Shown piece by piece: positions 8,022-17,232 of a stretch of DNA of 64,000 nucleotides (its first letter is position 1; each line of letters starts with the position of its first letter). Source of the DNA: Streptomyces lydicus (GTDB taxonomy: Bacteria; Actinomycetota; Actinomycetes; Streptomycetales; Streptomycetaceae); assembly GCF_004125265.1 (NCBI RefSeq), contig NZ_RDTE01000003.1, positions 2,232,001 to 2,296,000 on the forward strand. The letters run 5' to 3'. The translations under genes and the position numbers were made by a program. The notes beneath the pieces are model-generated. The model made no database searches, was not told where the DNA came from, and worked only from the letters and a program-made list of their open reading frames with translations.

Positions 8022-8867
8022 TCAGTCGTGCCAGGCGCCGAGCTCGTCCAGGAGCGGCTGCAGCCGCTCGAAGAGGGCCGGGGAGGCGGCGACGGTCAGC
8101 TCCTGGGAGACCGGCTTCCCGGGGCGGCCCCCGGTGAGCGCCCCGGCCTCGCGGGCGATCAGGGCGCCGGCCGCCATGTCCCAGGGGTTCAGACCGCGCT
8201 CGTAGTAGGCGTCGAGCCGGCCGCAGGCCACATCACACAGGTCGATCGCGGCCGAGCCGCCGCGCCGGATGTCGCGGACCTGCGGCAGCAGCGTGCGCAC
8301 CACCTCCGCCTGGCCGGCCCGGCGCTCGGCGAGGTAGCCGAACCCGGTGCCGACGAGCGCCTGGGAGAGCGGCGGGGCGGGCCGGTGGCGGATGCGCTCG
8401 CCGTTGTTGAACGCGCCACGGCCGACGACGGCCTGGTAGGTCTCGCCGCGCATCGGGGCGGCGACGACCCCGACGACCGCCTCGCCGTCCTTCTCGGCCG
8501 CGATGGACACCGACCAGGCCGGCAGCCCGTAGAGGTAGTTCACGGTGCCGTCCAGGGGGTCGATGACCCAGCGGATGCCGCTGGTGCCCTCGGTGCTGGC
8601 ACCCTCCTCCCCCAGGAAGCCGTCGTCGGGGCGGTGCTCCCCGAGGAAGCCGGTGATCAGGTTCTCGGAGGCGAGGTCCATCTCGGTGACGACGTCGATG
8701 GGGCTGGACTTGGTGGCGGCCACACCGAGGTCGGCGGGCCGGCCGTCGCGCAGCAGCGCCCCCGCGCGGCGGGCGGCCTCCAGGGCCAGGTCGAGGAGTG
8801 CGTCGTACAGCGCGTCGCTCTGCGCCGGGGCGGTCTGGGGGGCGTCGGGGTGCAGCGGGTCGGGCAC
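8022..8867 (-). CDS. Inositol monophosphatase family protein
   Basis: This 281-residue Mg2+-dependent phosphatase of the IMPase/FBPase superfamily shows the full metal-binding signature: the early acidic region, DPLDGTVNYLYG, and the C-terminal NPWDMAAGALIAREAGA with the third-metal Asp. Likely substrates are inositol-1-phosphate or related sugar phosphates. The GTG at 8865-8867 follows an AAGGAG site. The gene lies 62 bp downstream of the ferrochelatase gene on the same strand and may share its transcript. Confidence 0.92.
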   Translation of the reverse strand: MPDPLHPDAPQTAPAQSDALYDALLDLALEAARRAGALLRDGRPADLGVAATKSSPIDVVTEMDLASENLITGFLGEHRPDDGFLGEEGASTEGTSGIRWVIDPLDGTVNYLYGLPAWSVSIAAEKDGEAVVGVVAAPMRGETYQAVVGRGAFNNGERIRHRPAPPLSQALVGTGFGYLAERRAGQAEVVRTLLPQVRDIRRGGSAAIDLCDVACGRLDAYYERGLNPWDMAAGALIAREAGALTGGRPGKPVSQELTVAASPALFERLQPLLDELGAWHD

Positions 8868-8929
8868 GATGCTCCTTGCTCGGACGAGCGGTGATCGGGG
8901 GGATCGGGGGCGGGCGTGAGTGTCGGGGC

Positions 8930-10084
8930 CTATGCGGGGGCCCGGTCGGCCGGGCCGCGCCAGTCGGCCCCGGCGGCGGCCGGGCGCGGTGTGCGCGCGG
9001 GGCAGCAGCCGACGGGGCACAGGTCGTGGCCGGCACCGAGGGCGCCCAGGGCGCAGCGCTCCGGGGCGGCGCCCCGTTCGGCGGCCGCGCGCTCCAGGAG
9101 GAGGTCGCGGACGGCCGCTGCGAACCGCGGGTCGGCGCCCACGGTCGCCGACCTGGCGACCGGGAGTCCCAGCTCGGCGGCCTTGGCGGTGGCTTCGGTG
9201 TCGAGGTCGTACGTGACCTCCATGTGGTCGGAGACGAACCCGATGGGAGCCATCACGACGGCCGGGACGCCGGCGGCGTGCCGCTCCTCCAGGTGATCGC
9301 AGATGTCCGGCTCCAGCCACGGGATGTGCGGGGCGCCGCTGCGGGACTGGTAGACGAGCCGCCAGGGGTGGTCCACACCGGTCTTGGCCCGGACGGCGTC
9401 CGCGATCAGTTGCGCCACATCCAGGTGCTGGGCGACATAGGCGCCGCCCACGCCGTCCTGCGTGTGGTCGGCGGGAGTGCCGGAGGTGTCGGCCGCGGCA
9501 GTGGGGATGGAGTGCGTGGTGAAGGCGAGATGGGCACCGTCCTGCACCTCCCGGGGCAGGGCCGCGAGGGACGCCAGTACGCCGTCGACCATCGGCCGGA
9601 CGAAGCCGGGGTGGTTGAAGTAGTGCCGCAGCTTGTCGACCCGGGGCAGCTCCAGGCCCTCGGCCTGCAGGGTGGCGAGGGCGTCGGCGAGGTTCTCGCG
9701 GTACTGCCGGCAGCCCGAGTACGAGGCGTAGGCGCTGGTCGCCAGGACGGCGATACGGCGGTGGCCGTCCTGGACCATGGTGCGCAGGGTGTCGGTCAGG
9801 TAGGGCGCCCAGTTGCGGTTGCCCCAGTAGACGGGCAGGTCCAGTCCGTGCTCGGCGAAGTCCTTGCGCAGTGCGTCCAGCAGTTCCCGGTTCTGGGCGT
9901 TGATGGGGCTGACGCCGCCGAACAGGAAGTAGTGCTGCCCCACCTCCTTCAGGCGCTCACGGGGGATGCCGCGGCCGCGGGTGACGTTCTCCAGGAACGG
10001 CACCACGTCGTCGGGGCCTTCGGGACCGCCGAAGGACAGCAGCAGCAGGGCGTCATACGGGCGGGGGTCGCACTGTTCGGGCAT
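8930..10084 (-). CDS. hemH: Ferrochelatase (coproporphyrin-type)
   Basis: This enzyme inserts ferrous iron into a porphyrin late in haem synthesis; in actinobacteria the substrate is coproporphyrin III (the CpfC route). The 384-residue protein starts at ATG 10082-10084 with [19 protein letters not shown] and keeps the active-site blocks with [22 protein letters not shown] and the [20 protein letters not shown] signature. The C-terminus carries closely spaced cysteines ([18 protein letters not shown]), consistent with the [2Fe-2S] cluster known in actinobacterial ferrochelatases. A proline/alanine-rich tail follows. Confidence 0.95.
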   Translation of the reverse strand: MPEQCDPRPYDALLLLSFGGPEGPDDVVPFLENVTRGRGIPRERLKEVGQHYFLFGGVSPINAQNRELLDALRKDFAEHGLDLPVYWGNRNWAPYLTDTLRTMVQDGHRRIAVLATSAYASYSGCRQYRENLADALATLQAEGLELPRVDKLRHYFNHPGFVRPMVDGVLASLAALPREVQDGAHLAFTTHSIPTAAADTSGTPADHTQDGVGGAYVAQHLDVAQLIADAVRAKTGVDHPWRLVYQSRSGAPHIPWLEPDICDHLEERHAAGVPAVVMAPIGFVSDHMEVTYDLDTEATAKAAELGLPVARSATVGADPRFAAAVRDLLLERAAAERGAAPERCALGALGAGHDLCPVGCCPARTPRPAAAGADWRGPADRAPA

Positions 10085-10265
10085 GCCATCGATCCTGCCA
10101 CCCTTCCCATGGGTGCGGCGGGCAGGTCCCGGCGCGGGGAGGACCGGCCGCTTCGGCAGGCGATGGCGGAAATTCGGAGGCGTCCGGCGGCATACCGCCC
10201 GTAAGCTGTATCGGCCCTTGTCATTCCTTACCGACCTTTCGGTCCTCACCGGCGGAGCACCCCCG

Positions 10266-11558
10266 TTGCCCAGTCCCTACCGCGCCCTCTTCGGCCGCCC
10301 CGGCACCAAGTCGTTCTCCGCCGCCGGGCTGCTGGGCCGGATGCCGTTGTCGATGCTGGGCATCGGGATCGTCACGATGATCTCCCAGCTGACCGGCCGC
10401 TACGGCCTGGCCGGCGCCTTGTCCGCGACGATCGCACTGTCCGCCGCGGTTCTCGGCCCGCAGATCTCCCGGCTGGTGGACCGGCACGGCCAGCGCCCGG
10501 TGCTGCGCCCGGCCACCCTGGTGTCGGTCACCGCGGTCGCCGGACTGCTGCTGAGCGCGCAGCAGCGCTGGGCGGACTGGCTGCTGTTCGTCTTCGCGGC
10601 CGGTGCGGGGTGTGTGCCGAGCGTGGGGGCGATGATCCGGGCACGCTGGGCCGAGCTCTACCGGGGGTCCCCGCGGGAGCTGCACACCGCGTACTCGTGG
10701 GAGTCGATCGTCGACGAGATGTGCTTCATCGTCGGGCCGATCCTGTCCATCGGCCTGTCCACCGCGTGGTTCCCGGAGGCCGGGCCGCTGCTGGCCGCCG
10801 GCTTCCTGGCCGCCGGTGTCTTCTGGCTGACGGCGCAGCGGGCGACGGAGCCGGTGCCGCATCCGCGCGAACAGCACACCAAGGGGTCCGCGCTGCGCTC
10901 ACGGGGGCTGCAGGTGCTGGTGGTGACGTTCACGGCCACTGGCGCGATCTTCGGGGCGGTCGACGTGGTGACCGTGGCATTCGCCGAGGAGGCCGGGCAC
11001 AAGGCGGCGGCCAGTCTGGTCCTGGCCGTCTATGCGCTCGGCTCGTGTGCGGCCGGCGCGGTCTTCGGCCTGCTCCACCTCAAGGGGCATCCGTCCCGCC
11101 GCTGGGTGGCGGGGGTGTGCGTGATGGCCGTGAGCATGGTGCCGCTGCAACTGGTGGGCTCGCTGCCGCTGCTGGCCGTCGCGCTGTTCGTCGCCGGGCT
11201 GTCCGTCGCCCCGACGATGGTGACCACGATGGCGCTGGTCGAGGAGCATGTGCCGCGGGCGAAGCTGACCGAGGGCATGAGCTGGACCAGCACCGGCCTG
11301 GCGGTGGGCGTCGCACTGGGGTCGTCGGCCGCCGGCTGGGTGGTGGACGCCGCCGGGGCCGCCCGGGGCTATCTGGTGCCGGGGGCGGCGGGCCTGCTCG
11401 CCGCGCTGGTGGCCTTCGCGGGCTACCGCAGGCTCCGCCCGCAGTCCGTGACCGCAGCGGCAGGACCGGCCGCGGCGGGAGGCCTGCCCGGCCCGACCGG
11501 ACCGACCGGCCGGACCGATCCGGCCACGGAGCGACAGGGCGAGGAGAGCGTCGCGTAG
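10266..11558 (+). CDS. MFS transporter
   Basis: This is a 430-residue, roughly 12-helix major facilitator superfamily permease. Visible helices include [17 protein letters not shown] and the [18 protein letters not shown] segment; a [11 protein letters not shown] loop between helices 2 and 3 is the MFS A-motif. I propose the TTG at 10266-10268 as start because it gives the MPSPYRALF beginning seen in close Streptomyces relatives and follows a GCGGAG element; the frame is open further upstream. The substrate is unknown. The C-terminal tail is proline/threonine-rich. It is divergent from ferrochelatase, which may imply a tetrapyrrole or efflux role, but this is only inference. Confidence 0.85.
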   Translation: MPSPYRALFGRPGTKSFSAAGLLGRMPLSMLGIGIVTMISQLTGRYGLAGALSATIALSAAVLGPQISRLVDRHGQRPVLRPATLVSVTAVAGLLLSAQQRWADWLLFVFAAGAGCVPSVGAMIRARWAELYRGSPRELHTAYSWESIVDEMCFIVGPILSIGLSTAWFPEAGPLLAAGFLAAGVFWLTAQRATEPVPHPREQHTKGSALRSRGLQVLVVTFTATGAIFGAVDVVTVAFAEEAGHKAAASLVLAVYALGSCAAGAVFGLLHLKGHPSRRWVAGVCVMAVSMVPLQLVGSLPLLAVALFVAGLSVAPTMVTTMALVEEHVPRAKLTEGMSWTSTGLAVGVALGSSAAGWVVDAAGAARGYLVPGAAGLLAALVAFAGYRRLRPQSVTAAAGPAAAGGLPGPTGPTGRTDPATERQGEESVA

Positions 11559-11815
11559 GGGGCCCGGCAGGGGCCTCGCGCCCCCGTCCGCACAGCCCCG
11601 CCACGCCCGCCCTCCCGCCGGTCCGCGCGAACCCCTCCCTCCCGTCAGGGAGTTACCCGCGGTACGGCATATCCGGGAGCCGGGGCGGTACAGGCCCGTT
11701 GCGCGCTGCTGTGATTCCCGTCACCCCGCCCTGACGGAGCGTCGGCTCCTGGCATCATGCGCTCAACAACGGCGGCCGGACACGGCCTGCCCGCGCTGAG
11801 GGAGGGGACGTCACC

Positions 11816-13159
11816 ATGGCAGTCAGCAACGCCGCCGGCGGCTCGGGAGGGCGTGGTCCGACCATCGGGCCGTGGCGCAACTGGGCGGGCAATGTGACCG
11901 CCCGCCCCGCCCGGACCGCGGCCCCGGCGAGCACCGAGGAGGTGGCGGCCGTGGTCCGCACCGCGGCGGCGGACGGACTGACGGTCAAGGCCGCCGGCAC
12001 CGGCCACTCCTTCACCCCCGCGGCGGCCACCGACGGGCTGCTGATCCGCCCCGAGCGGCTGACCGGCGTCCGCTCGGTCGACCGCGAGGCCGGCACGGTG
12101 ACGGTGGCGGCCGGCACCCCGCTCAAGCACCTCAACGAGACGCTGGCCGCACACGGATTGTCGCTGACCAACATGGGCGACATCATGGAGCAGACGGTCT
12201 CCGGGGCGACGTCCACCGGCACCCATGGCACCGGCCGCGACTCGGCGTCGATCGCCGCCCAGACCACCGCCCTGGAACTGGTCACCGCCGACGGCTCGGT
12301 CCTGACCTGCTCCGCCGGGGAGAACCCCGAGGTCTTCGCCGCGGCCCGGCTGGGCCTGGGCGCGCTGGGCGTGATCAGCGAACTGACCTTCGCCGTGGAA
12401 CCGGAGTTCCTGCTGACCGCCCGCGAGGAGCCGATGCCCTTCGACGAGGTGGCGGACCGGTTCGACGAGCTGGTCGCCGAGAACGAACACTTCGAGTTCT
12501 ACTGGTTTCCGCACACCGGCAGCTGCAACACCAAGCGCAACAACCGCAGCCAGGGTCCGGCGGCACCGCCCGGGAGGGTCAGCGGCTGGGTCGAGGACGA
12601 GCTGCTGTCCAACGGGGTCTTCCAGCTCGCCTGCACCGTCGGACGGGCGGTCCCGGCCGCGATACCGCGCATCGCCAAGATCTCCAGCCGTGCCCTGTCG
12701 GCCCGTACGTACACCGACATCCCGTACAAGGTGTTCACCTCCCCGCGGCGGGTGCGGTTCGTGGAGATGGAGTACGCGCTGCCCCGGGCGGCCGCGGTGG
12801 CGGCACTGGGTGAACTCAAGGCCCTGGTGGAGCGCTCGGACTTCAGGGTGAGCTTCCCGGTGGAGGTGCGGACCGCGCCCGCCGACGACATCCCGCTGTC
12901 CACCGCTTCGGGCCGGGACACCGTCTACCTCGCCGTACACATGTACCGCGGGACACCGTACGGAGCGTATTTCGCGGCCGCCGAACGGATCATGACGGCA
13001 CACGAGGGGCGGCCGCACTGGGGGAAGCTGCACACCCGCGACGCCGCCTATCTTGCCGACGCCTATCCGCGGTTCGGGGAGTTCACCGCGCTGCGCGACC
13101 GGCTGGACCCGGAACGCCGCTTCGCCAATGCCTATCTGCGGCGGGTCCTGGGGGACTGA
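11816..13159 (+). CDS. FAD-linked D-arabinono-1,4-lactone/alditol oxidase
   Basis: This 447-residue flavoprotein belongs to the vanillyl-alcohol-oxidase superfamily. The N-terminal FAD domain has KAAGTGHSFTP, whose histidine is the covalent FAD site in alditol oxidase relatives, and the SGATSTGTHGTG loop. The C-terminal ALO-type substrate domain contains RPHWGKLHT and ends in LDPERRFANAYLRRVLG. It probably oxidises a sugar lactone or polyol with O2. The ATG follows GGAGGGGACGTCACC. It is followed by a very strong terminator, and no pathway partner is adjacent. Confidence 0.9.
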   Translation: MAVSNAAGGSGGRGPTIGPWRNWAGNVTARPARTAAPASTEEVAAVVRTAAADGLTVKAAGTGHSFTPAAATDGLLIRPERLTGVRSVDREAGTVTVAAGTPLKHLNETLAAHGLSLTNMGDIMEQTVSGATSTGTHGTGRDSASIAAQTTALELVTADGSVLTCSAGENPEVFAAARLGLGALGVISELTFAVEPEFLLTAREEPMPFDEVADRFDELVAENEHFEFYWFPHTGSCNTKRNNRSQGPAAPPGRVSGWVEDELLSNGVFQLACTVGRAVPAAIPRIAKISSRALSARTYTDIPYKVFTSPRRVRFVEMEYALPRAAAVAALGELKALVERSDFRVSFPVEVRTAPADDIPLSTASGRDTVYLAVHMYRGTPYGAYFAAAERIMTAHEGRPHWGKLHTRDAAYLADAYPRFGEFTALRDRLDPERRFANAYLRRVLGD

Positions 13160-13166
13160 CCGACGA

Positions 13167-13209
13167 CGGCCGCGGCCCGGCGCCCGGGGTGGGCGCCGGG
13201 CCGCGGCCG
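13167..13209 (+). terminator. Very strong terminator after the FAD oxidase gene
   Basis: A perfect 19-bp inverted repeat (CGGCCGCGGCCCGGCGCCC with its complement) with a 5-base loop starts 7 bp after the oxidase stop. It also lies downstream of the convergent gene ending at 13257. Confidence 0.9.
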
Positions 13210-13256
13210 CTGCGGGTCCGCCTCGTCCGGACGGTAACTGCCGGACCGGAGCCGGC

Positions 13257-14471
13257 TCAGGAGGCGCCGGGACCGGGGGCCGGCCCGCCGGACGACTGCC
13301 CGTTCGGGGGATCCGCCTGGTCTCCGCTACCGGCCGGAGAGCCGCCGGAGCCGGTGGGTCCGTCACCGGCGGAGCCGCTCGGGGACGGGTCCGGCGACGA
13401 GGACGTGCCGGGATCCGGCGAGGTCTTGCCGCCGTCGGACGGGCTCGGGTCCGGCGACGGCGTGCCGCCGCCCTTGTCCGTACCGGTATCGCTGCCGGTG
13501 TCGCCCGAGTTGCCCGGATCCGGGCTCCGGCGGTCTCCGCCGCCGTGCCGGCCGCCGCCGTCCGGAGAGTGACCGGAGCCGGGCGACTGCGGGGAGCGGT
13601 GCTGCTGGCGGCCCCCTCCCCCGGTGTGGGTGAGGTTGCTCAGCGTCGTGCCCTGTGCCCCGCTCGGCGTCTGCCCGGTGATCAGCTCGGTGCCGGTGAC
13701 CACGCCCATGGCGAGCGCGAAGACCGCGAGCGCACCGAGGGTCGGCCGCTTCCAGCCGCGCAGCCGGGTGCCGTACGTCGCGGTGCTCAGCTCCTCGGGC
13801 GGGCCGGCCGGGTGCCGCGCGGCCGGAACACCGGCCGGGCGGGCGGCCGCCTGCCCCAGCGCCATGGTCCGCTCGTCGAGGCGCGGCACCAGTTGTGTCC
13901 GGTCGGCGGACCGCTCCGGGCCGTTCCCGTCCGCCGCGCGCAGGGCGCGGGTCGCCTCGGGGTCGGCGGCGCGCAGCAGCCGCGTCGGGGCATCCGCCGG
14001 CGGGGCGGGGTGGGCGCCTGCCGGGTCGCGCAGGCGGACCTGCTCGGCCCGCGGGATCAGCTGCGTACGGGCGGTGCCGGGCGCGGACGTCCTGGCGGCG
14101 ACGGAGGTGACCTTGTCCTCCGTCCCCTCCTTGTCGAAGGTCGGCAGCACCATCGTGGGCCCGGCCTGCCGGACGTCCGGTGTGGTGGATCGAGTGCGGG
14201 CGGCGGAGGAGCGGCGCGGCTTCGGCCGGGTGGTGACCGTCGCCTCCTTGAGCTGTTCACCGGTGCGCCGGAACAGGTGCTGGAACACCGAGCCGCCCGT
14301 AGTGGCCACGACACTGACCACGCCGGCGCCGATGATGGTTCCGTAGACGCCGAGCCGGCCCGCGAGGTACGCCGCGACCGCCGCGGCGAGCGCGCTGCCG
14401 GCCACCTGAGCAAGGCTCAGGTCTATCCGCCTCTCCTTCTTCTTCGTGTCGCTTTCGGTTTCTTCGTCCAT
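13257..14471 (-). CDS. Membrane protein with long Pro/Gly/Ser-rich tail
   Basis: This 404-residue protein has a short charged N-terminus (MDEETESDTKKKER), a hydrophobic hairpin (about residues 18-55), a long low-complexity cytoplasmic stretch with SP/TP/TR repeats, a second membrane segment (TLGALAVFALAMGVVTGTELI) and a C-terminal tail of about 130 residues made almost wholly of Gly, Ser, Pro and Asp. The tail resembles cell-wall-spanning linkers of Gram-positive surface proteins, but no sortase motif is visible. The start is taken at ATG 14469-14471, just after AGGTTGGAG; the frame is open to 14522. Function unknown. Confidence 0.75.
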   Translation of the reverse strand: MDEETESDTKKKERRIDLSLAQVAGSALAAAVAAYLAGRLGVYGTIIGAGVVSVVATTGGSVFQHLFRRTGEQLKEATVTTRPKPRRSSAARTRSTTPDVRQAGPTMVLPTFDKEGTEDKVTSVAARTSAPGTARTQLIPRAEQVRLRDPAGAHPAPPADAPTRLLRAADPEATRALRAADGNGPERSADRTQLVPRLDERTMALGQAAARPAGVPAARHPAGPPEELSTATYGTRLRGWKRPTLGALAVFALAMGVVTGTELITGQTPSGAQGTTLSNLTHTGGGGRQQHRSPQSPGSGHSPDGGGRHGGGDRRSPDPGNSGDTGSDTGTDKGGGTPSPDPSPSDGGKTSPDPGTSSSPDPSPSGSAGDGPTGSGGSPAGSGDQADPPNGQSSGGPAPGPGAS

Positions 14472-14969
14472 CTCCAACCTTTGATAGCCCCTTCGATCCA
14501 TCCTGCATGGAGAAGTGACCATTCGGCGGAGCCAAAAGTTCCGATTTTGGGGAATCTGTGAAACTCGCCACCGACACGCCAGGTAGAGAGATCGACAAGA
14601 CGACCCAACTCCGTTGTCCGCCCAGAAGTTCAGCGGCGCGGCGGTCCACCTCAGTGGTCCGAATGGAGTACTGTGGCGAACCCTGGCCCCGGTTCCCGTC
14701 CGGCTGCCCGGAACCCATGGGAGGGGGCCATGAAGGCGGCACTCACACCGGGGCGCCGCCGCTCGGTACGGGTGAACGGCGACAGGACAAGCGGCATGGT
14801 CACTGAGCGTGGCGAACAGGTAACCGTGTCATAACGGCGTTTCAGGGCCAAGCCCCGACACGCCGGGCAACTCGGCAATGTTGTGGCAGGCTGCACCCGG
14901 GCAGGCCACACTCGACTAGCGGAAGCAGCGACGCGAGTGACGTCGGCAGGCACCACCCGGGAGGTCCCC
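14472..14969. other. Intergenic region before sepH
   Basis: This divergent promoter region is about 500 bases long. It contains one possible short ORF (14730-14834, listed separately) and the presumed sepH promoter in the final 100 bases. The first 100 bases are less GC-rich than average. No RNA gene was recognised. Confidence 0.55.
14730..14834 (+). CDS. Possible 34-residue basic peptide
   Basis: An ATG preceded by an unusually good GGAGGGGG site opens a 34-codon frame ending in TAA. The product is basic (several Arg residues near PGRRRSVRV). Codon bias is weaker than in neighbouring genes. It could be a leader peptide or a chance frame. Confidence 0.3.
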   Translation: MKAALTPGRRRSVRVNGDRTSGMVTERGEQVTVS

Positions 14970-16028
14970 ATGCCCGAACTGCGTGTCGTGGCCGTCTCCA
15001 ACGACGGCACACGGCTGGTGCTCAAAGCTGCGGACAGCACCGAGTACACGCTTCCGATCGACGAACGGCTGCGCGCCGCCGTCCGCAACGACCGTGCACG
15101 GCTCGGCCAGATCGAGATCGAGGTCGAGAGCCACCTGCGTCCGCGGGACATCCAGGCCCGTATAAGAGCCGGTGCCTCCGCCGAAGAGGTCGCCCAGCTC
15201 GCGGGCATCCCCGTCGACCGGGTGCGCCGCTTCGAGGGCCCGGTGCTCGCCGAGCGCGCCTTCATGGCCGAGCGGGCCCGCAAGACTCCGGTACGGCGCC
15301 CCGGCGAGAACACCGGTCCGCAGCTCGGCGAGGCGGTGGCCGAGCGGCTGCTGCTGCGCGGCGCCGACAAGGAGAGCGTGCAGTGGGACTCCTGGCGCCG
15401 GGACGACGGCACCTGGGAGGTGCTGCTGGTCTACCGCGTCGCCACCGAACCGCACTCGGCGAGCTGGACGTACGACCCGCCGCGGCGTCTCGTCCAGGCC
15501 GTGGACGACGAGGCGCGGGCGCTGATCGGCGAGAGCGACGACACGCCCGAGCCCAGTTTCCCGTTCGTGCCGCGGATCGCGCGGCTGCCGCGCGACCGGC
15601 CGCTGGACCGCGCGTTGGACCGGCAGACGCCCGAGCGCGGCGAACGCACGGCATCCTCCGGTGACGAGGACGGCGAGCCGCGGGTCGCGGAGGAGGCCGT
15701 CGGCGAGCGCGATTCGCTGACCAGCCTGTTGGAGGCGGTGCCGAGCTTCCGCGGCGACATGGTCGTCCCGGAGACCGTGAAGTCGGCGCAGAGCGACGAG
15801 GAGTCCGAGGCCGAGGTCGAGGAGCCGCCCGCCCCGGCGGCCAGTGCGGGCGCGGGTTCCGCGTACGCCGATGTACTGATGCCACGCGCGGTGGCCGGCC
15901 ATCGCGACCGGCTGACCGGGACGACGGACCGGCAGGCCGAGGCGGACGGTGTACGCCCCGGCCGCCGCGCCGCGGTGCCCAGCTGGGACGAGATCGTCTT
16001 CGGCACCCGCCGCAAGAAGCCGGAGTAG
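14970..16028 (+). CDS. sepH: Septation regulator SepH
   Basis: SepH is an actinobacterial cell-division protein that binds FtsZ and promotes its assembly. The 352-residue product has the conserved N-terminal domain (MPELRVVAVSNDGTRLVLK) with a helix-turn-helix-like region (RPRDIQARIRAGASAEEVAQLAGIPVDRVRRFEGP, split here only by linkers). A long disordered acidic middle and a conserved C-terminal patch (PSWDEIVFGTRRKK) follow, the latter implicated in FtsZ binding. The ATG follows GGGAGGTCCCC. The frame is open upstream to 14883, but only this start matches the family. Confidence 0.95.
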   Translation: MPELRVVAVSNDGTRLVLKAADSTEYTLPIDERLRAAVRNDRARLGQIEIEVESHLRPRDIQARIRAGASAEEVAQLAGIPVDRVRRFEGPVLAERAFMAERARKTPVRRPGENTGPQLGEAVAERLLLRGADKESVQWDSWRRDDGTWEVLLVYRVATEPHSASWTYDPPRRLVQAVDDEARALIGESDDTPEPSFPFVPRIARLPRDRPLDRALDRQTPERGERTASSGDEDGEPRVAEEAVGERDSLTSLLEAVPSFRGDMVVPETVKSAQSDEESEAEVEEPPAPAASAGAGSAYADVLMPRAVAGHRDRLTGTTDRQAEADGVRPGRRAAVPSWDEIVFGTRRKKPE

Positions 16029-16067
16029 CGGAAGGGCCCTTGAGGCCTTTCCCGACGTGTATCGCGC

Positions 16068-16105
16068 CGTCCGCCCGCCCCTGGAACTCAGGGAGCGGGC
16101 GGACG
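16068..16105 (+). terminator. Terminator between sepH and the sulfurtransferase gene
   Basis: An inverted repeat pairing GTCCGCCCGC with GCGGGCGGAC around an inner CCCTG/CAGGG stem lies 40 bp after the sepH stop, between two convergent genes. Confidence 0.75.
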
Positions 16106-16143
16106 CCGTGGTGCGACGCCCCGTTACGGGTCCCTGTGGCAGC

Positions 16144-16983
16144 TCAGCCGGGCTGCGGGCCGGTGGCGACGGGGCGGGCCGGGTCGGCCGACCACTCGCT
16201 CCAGGAGCCGACGTACAGGGCGGCGGGGACACCCGCGACCGCGAGGGCCAGTACCTGATGCGCGGCGGAGACCCCGGAGCCGCAGTACACACCGACCTCC
16301 GCCTTCGGCGTGGCGCCCAGCGCCGCGAAACGCTCGGCCAGTTCCGACGCGTCGCGGAAGACGGTGCCGCCCTCGACGACGTTCTCGGTCGTGGGGGCGG
16401 ACACGGCGCCCGGGATGTGCCCGGCGACCTTGTCGATGGGCTCGACCTCACCGCGGTAGCGCTCGGCGGCCCGCGCGTCCAGCAGGACCCCGCGGCGGGC
16501 CACGGCGGCCGCGTCATCCGCCCGCAGCAGCGCCAGGCCGCCGGGCACCGGGGTGAAATCACCTTCCCGCGGAGTCGATTGATCGACACTCAGGGCGCCG
16601 CCGGCCGCCTCCCAGGCAACGAGGCCGCCGTCCAGGACGCGTACGTCGGGGTGGCCGGTCCAGCGCAGCAGCCACCAGGCGCGGGCGGCCGCCCAGCCCT
16701 GGCCACCGTCGTAGACGACCACCGGACGGTCCGCGCGGACGCCGGCGGCCCGCATGGCCTCGGTGAAGACATCGAGATCGGGCAGCGGGTGCCGGCCACC
16801 CGGACCGGGCGGCGAGGCCAGCTCGCTCTCGAGGTCGACGTAGACCGCGCCGGGCACATGACCGGCCTCGTACTCGGGGCGACCGGGCGGGCCGCCCATC
16901 TGGTAGCGGACGTCCAGGAGGACCGGAGCGGTGGGCCGGTCCAGCTCGCTCGCGAGTTCGGTAGCGGTGATGATGGCATTCAT
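16144..16983 (-). CDS. Thiosulfate/3-mercaptopyruvate sulfurtransferase
   Basis: This 279-residue tandem-rhodanese protein has an inactive N-terminal rhodanese domain (VLLDVRYQM, GHVPGAVYVDL) and a C-terminal domain with the catalytic cysteine in the VYCGSGVSAAH loop. It transfers sulfane sulfur to cyanide or thiol acceptors. I placed the start at ATG 16981-16983 because AAGGA lies at the right distance; an in-frame ATG three codons upstream overlaps that site. It is divergent from the VOC protein, with two inverted repeats in between. Confidence 0.92.
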   Translation of the reverse strand: MNAIITATELASELDRPTAPVLLDVRYQMGGPPGRPEYEAGHVPGAVYVDLESELASPPGPGGRHPLPDLDVFTEAMRAAGVRADRPVVVYDGGQGWAAARAWWLLRWTGHPDVRVLDGGLVAWEAAGGALSVDQSTPREGDFTPVPGGLALLRADDAAAVARRGVLLDARAAERYRGEVEPIDKVAGHIPGAVSAPTTENVVEGGTVFRDASELAERFAALGATPKAEVGVYCGSGVSAAHQVLALAVAGVPAALYVGSWSEWSADPARPVATGPQPG

Positions 16984-16997
16984 GGGACTCATCCTTG

Positions 16998-17066
16998 CGT
17001 AGCGACGGCTACGTACAGAAGGTAGGCACCCACCCTCCGTATGACGCAGTTACGTCCTTCCGTAAC
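16998..17066. promoter_or_regulatory. Two inverted repeats in a divergent promoter region
   Basis: CGTAGC-GACG-GCTACG (16998-17013) and GTTACG-N6-CGTAAC (17049-17066) lie between the sulfurtransferase and the VOC gene. The half sites are related (the second arms are GCTACG and CGTAAC), so they may be two operators for one regulator. The first lies 15 bp from the sulfurtransferase start. Confidence 0.4.
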
Positions 17067-17232
17067 GCCGCAGAGGCGGATCGGAAACGTCAAAGCGGGC
17101 ATTCTCCCTCGCGAACCGGCCATGGACGGCGCGGCCGGGGCGCTCACCAGGTCACCGGGTGCGAGCATCTGCTCGGGACCCGCGCCCGTGGCGCAGAGGG
17201 TCAGCACCCGACGCTCCGAGGAGAGAGTGACA

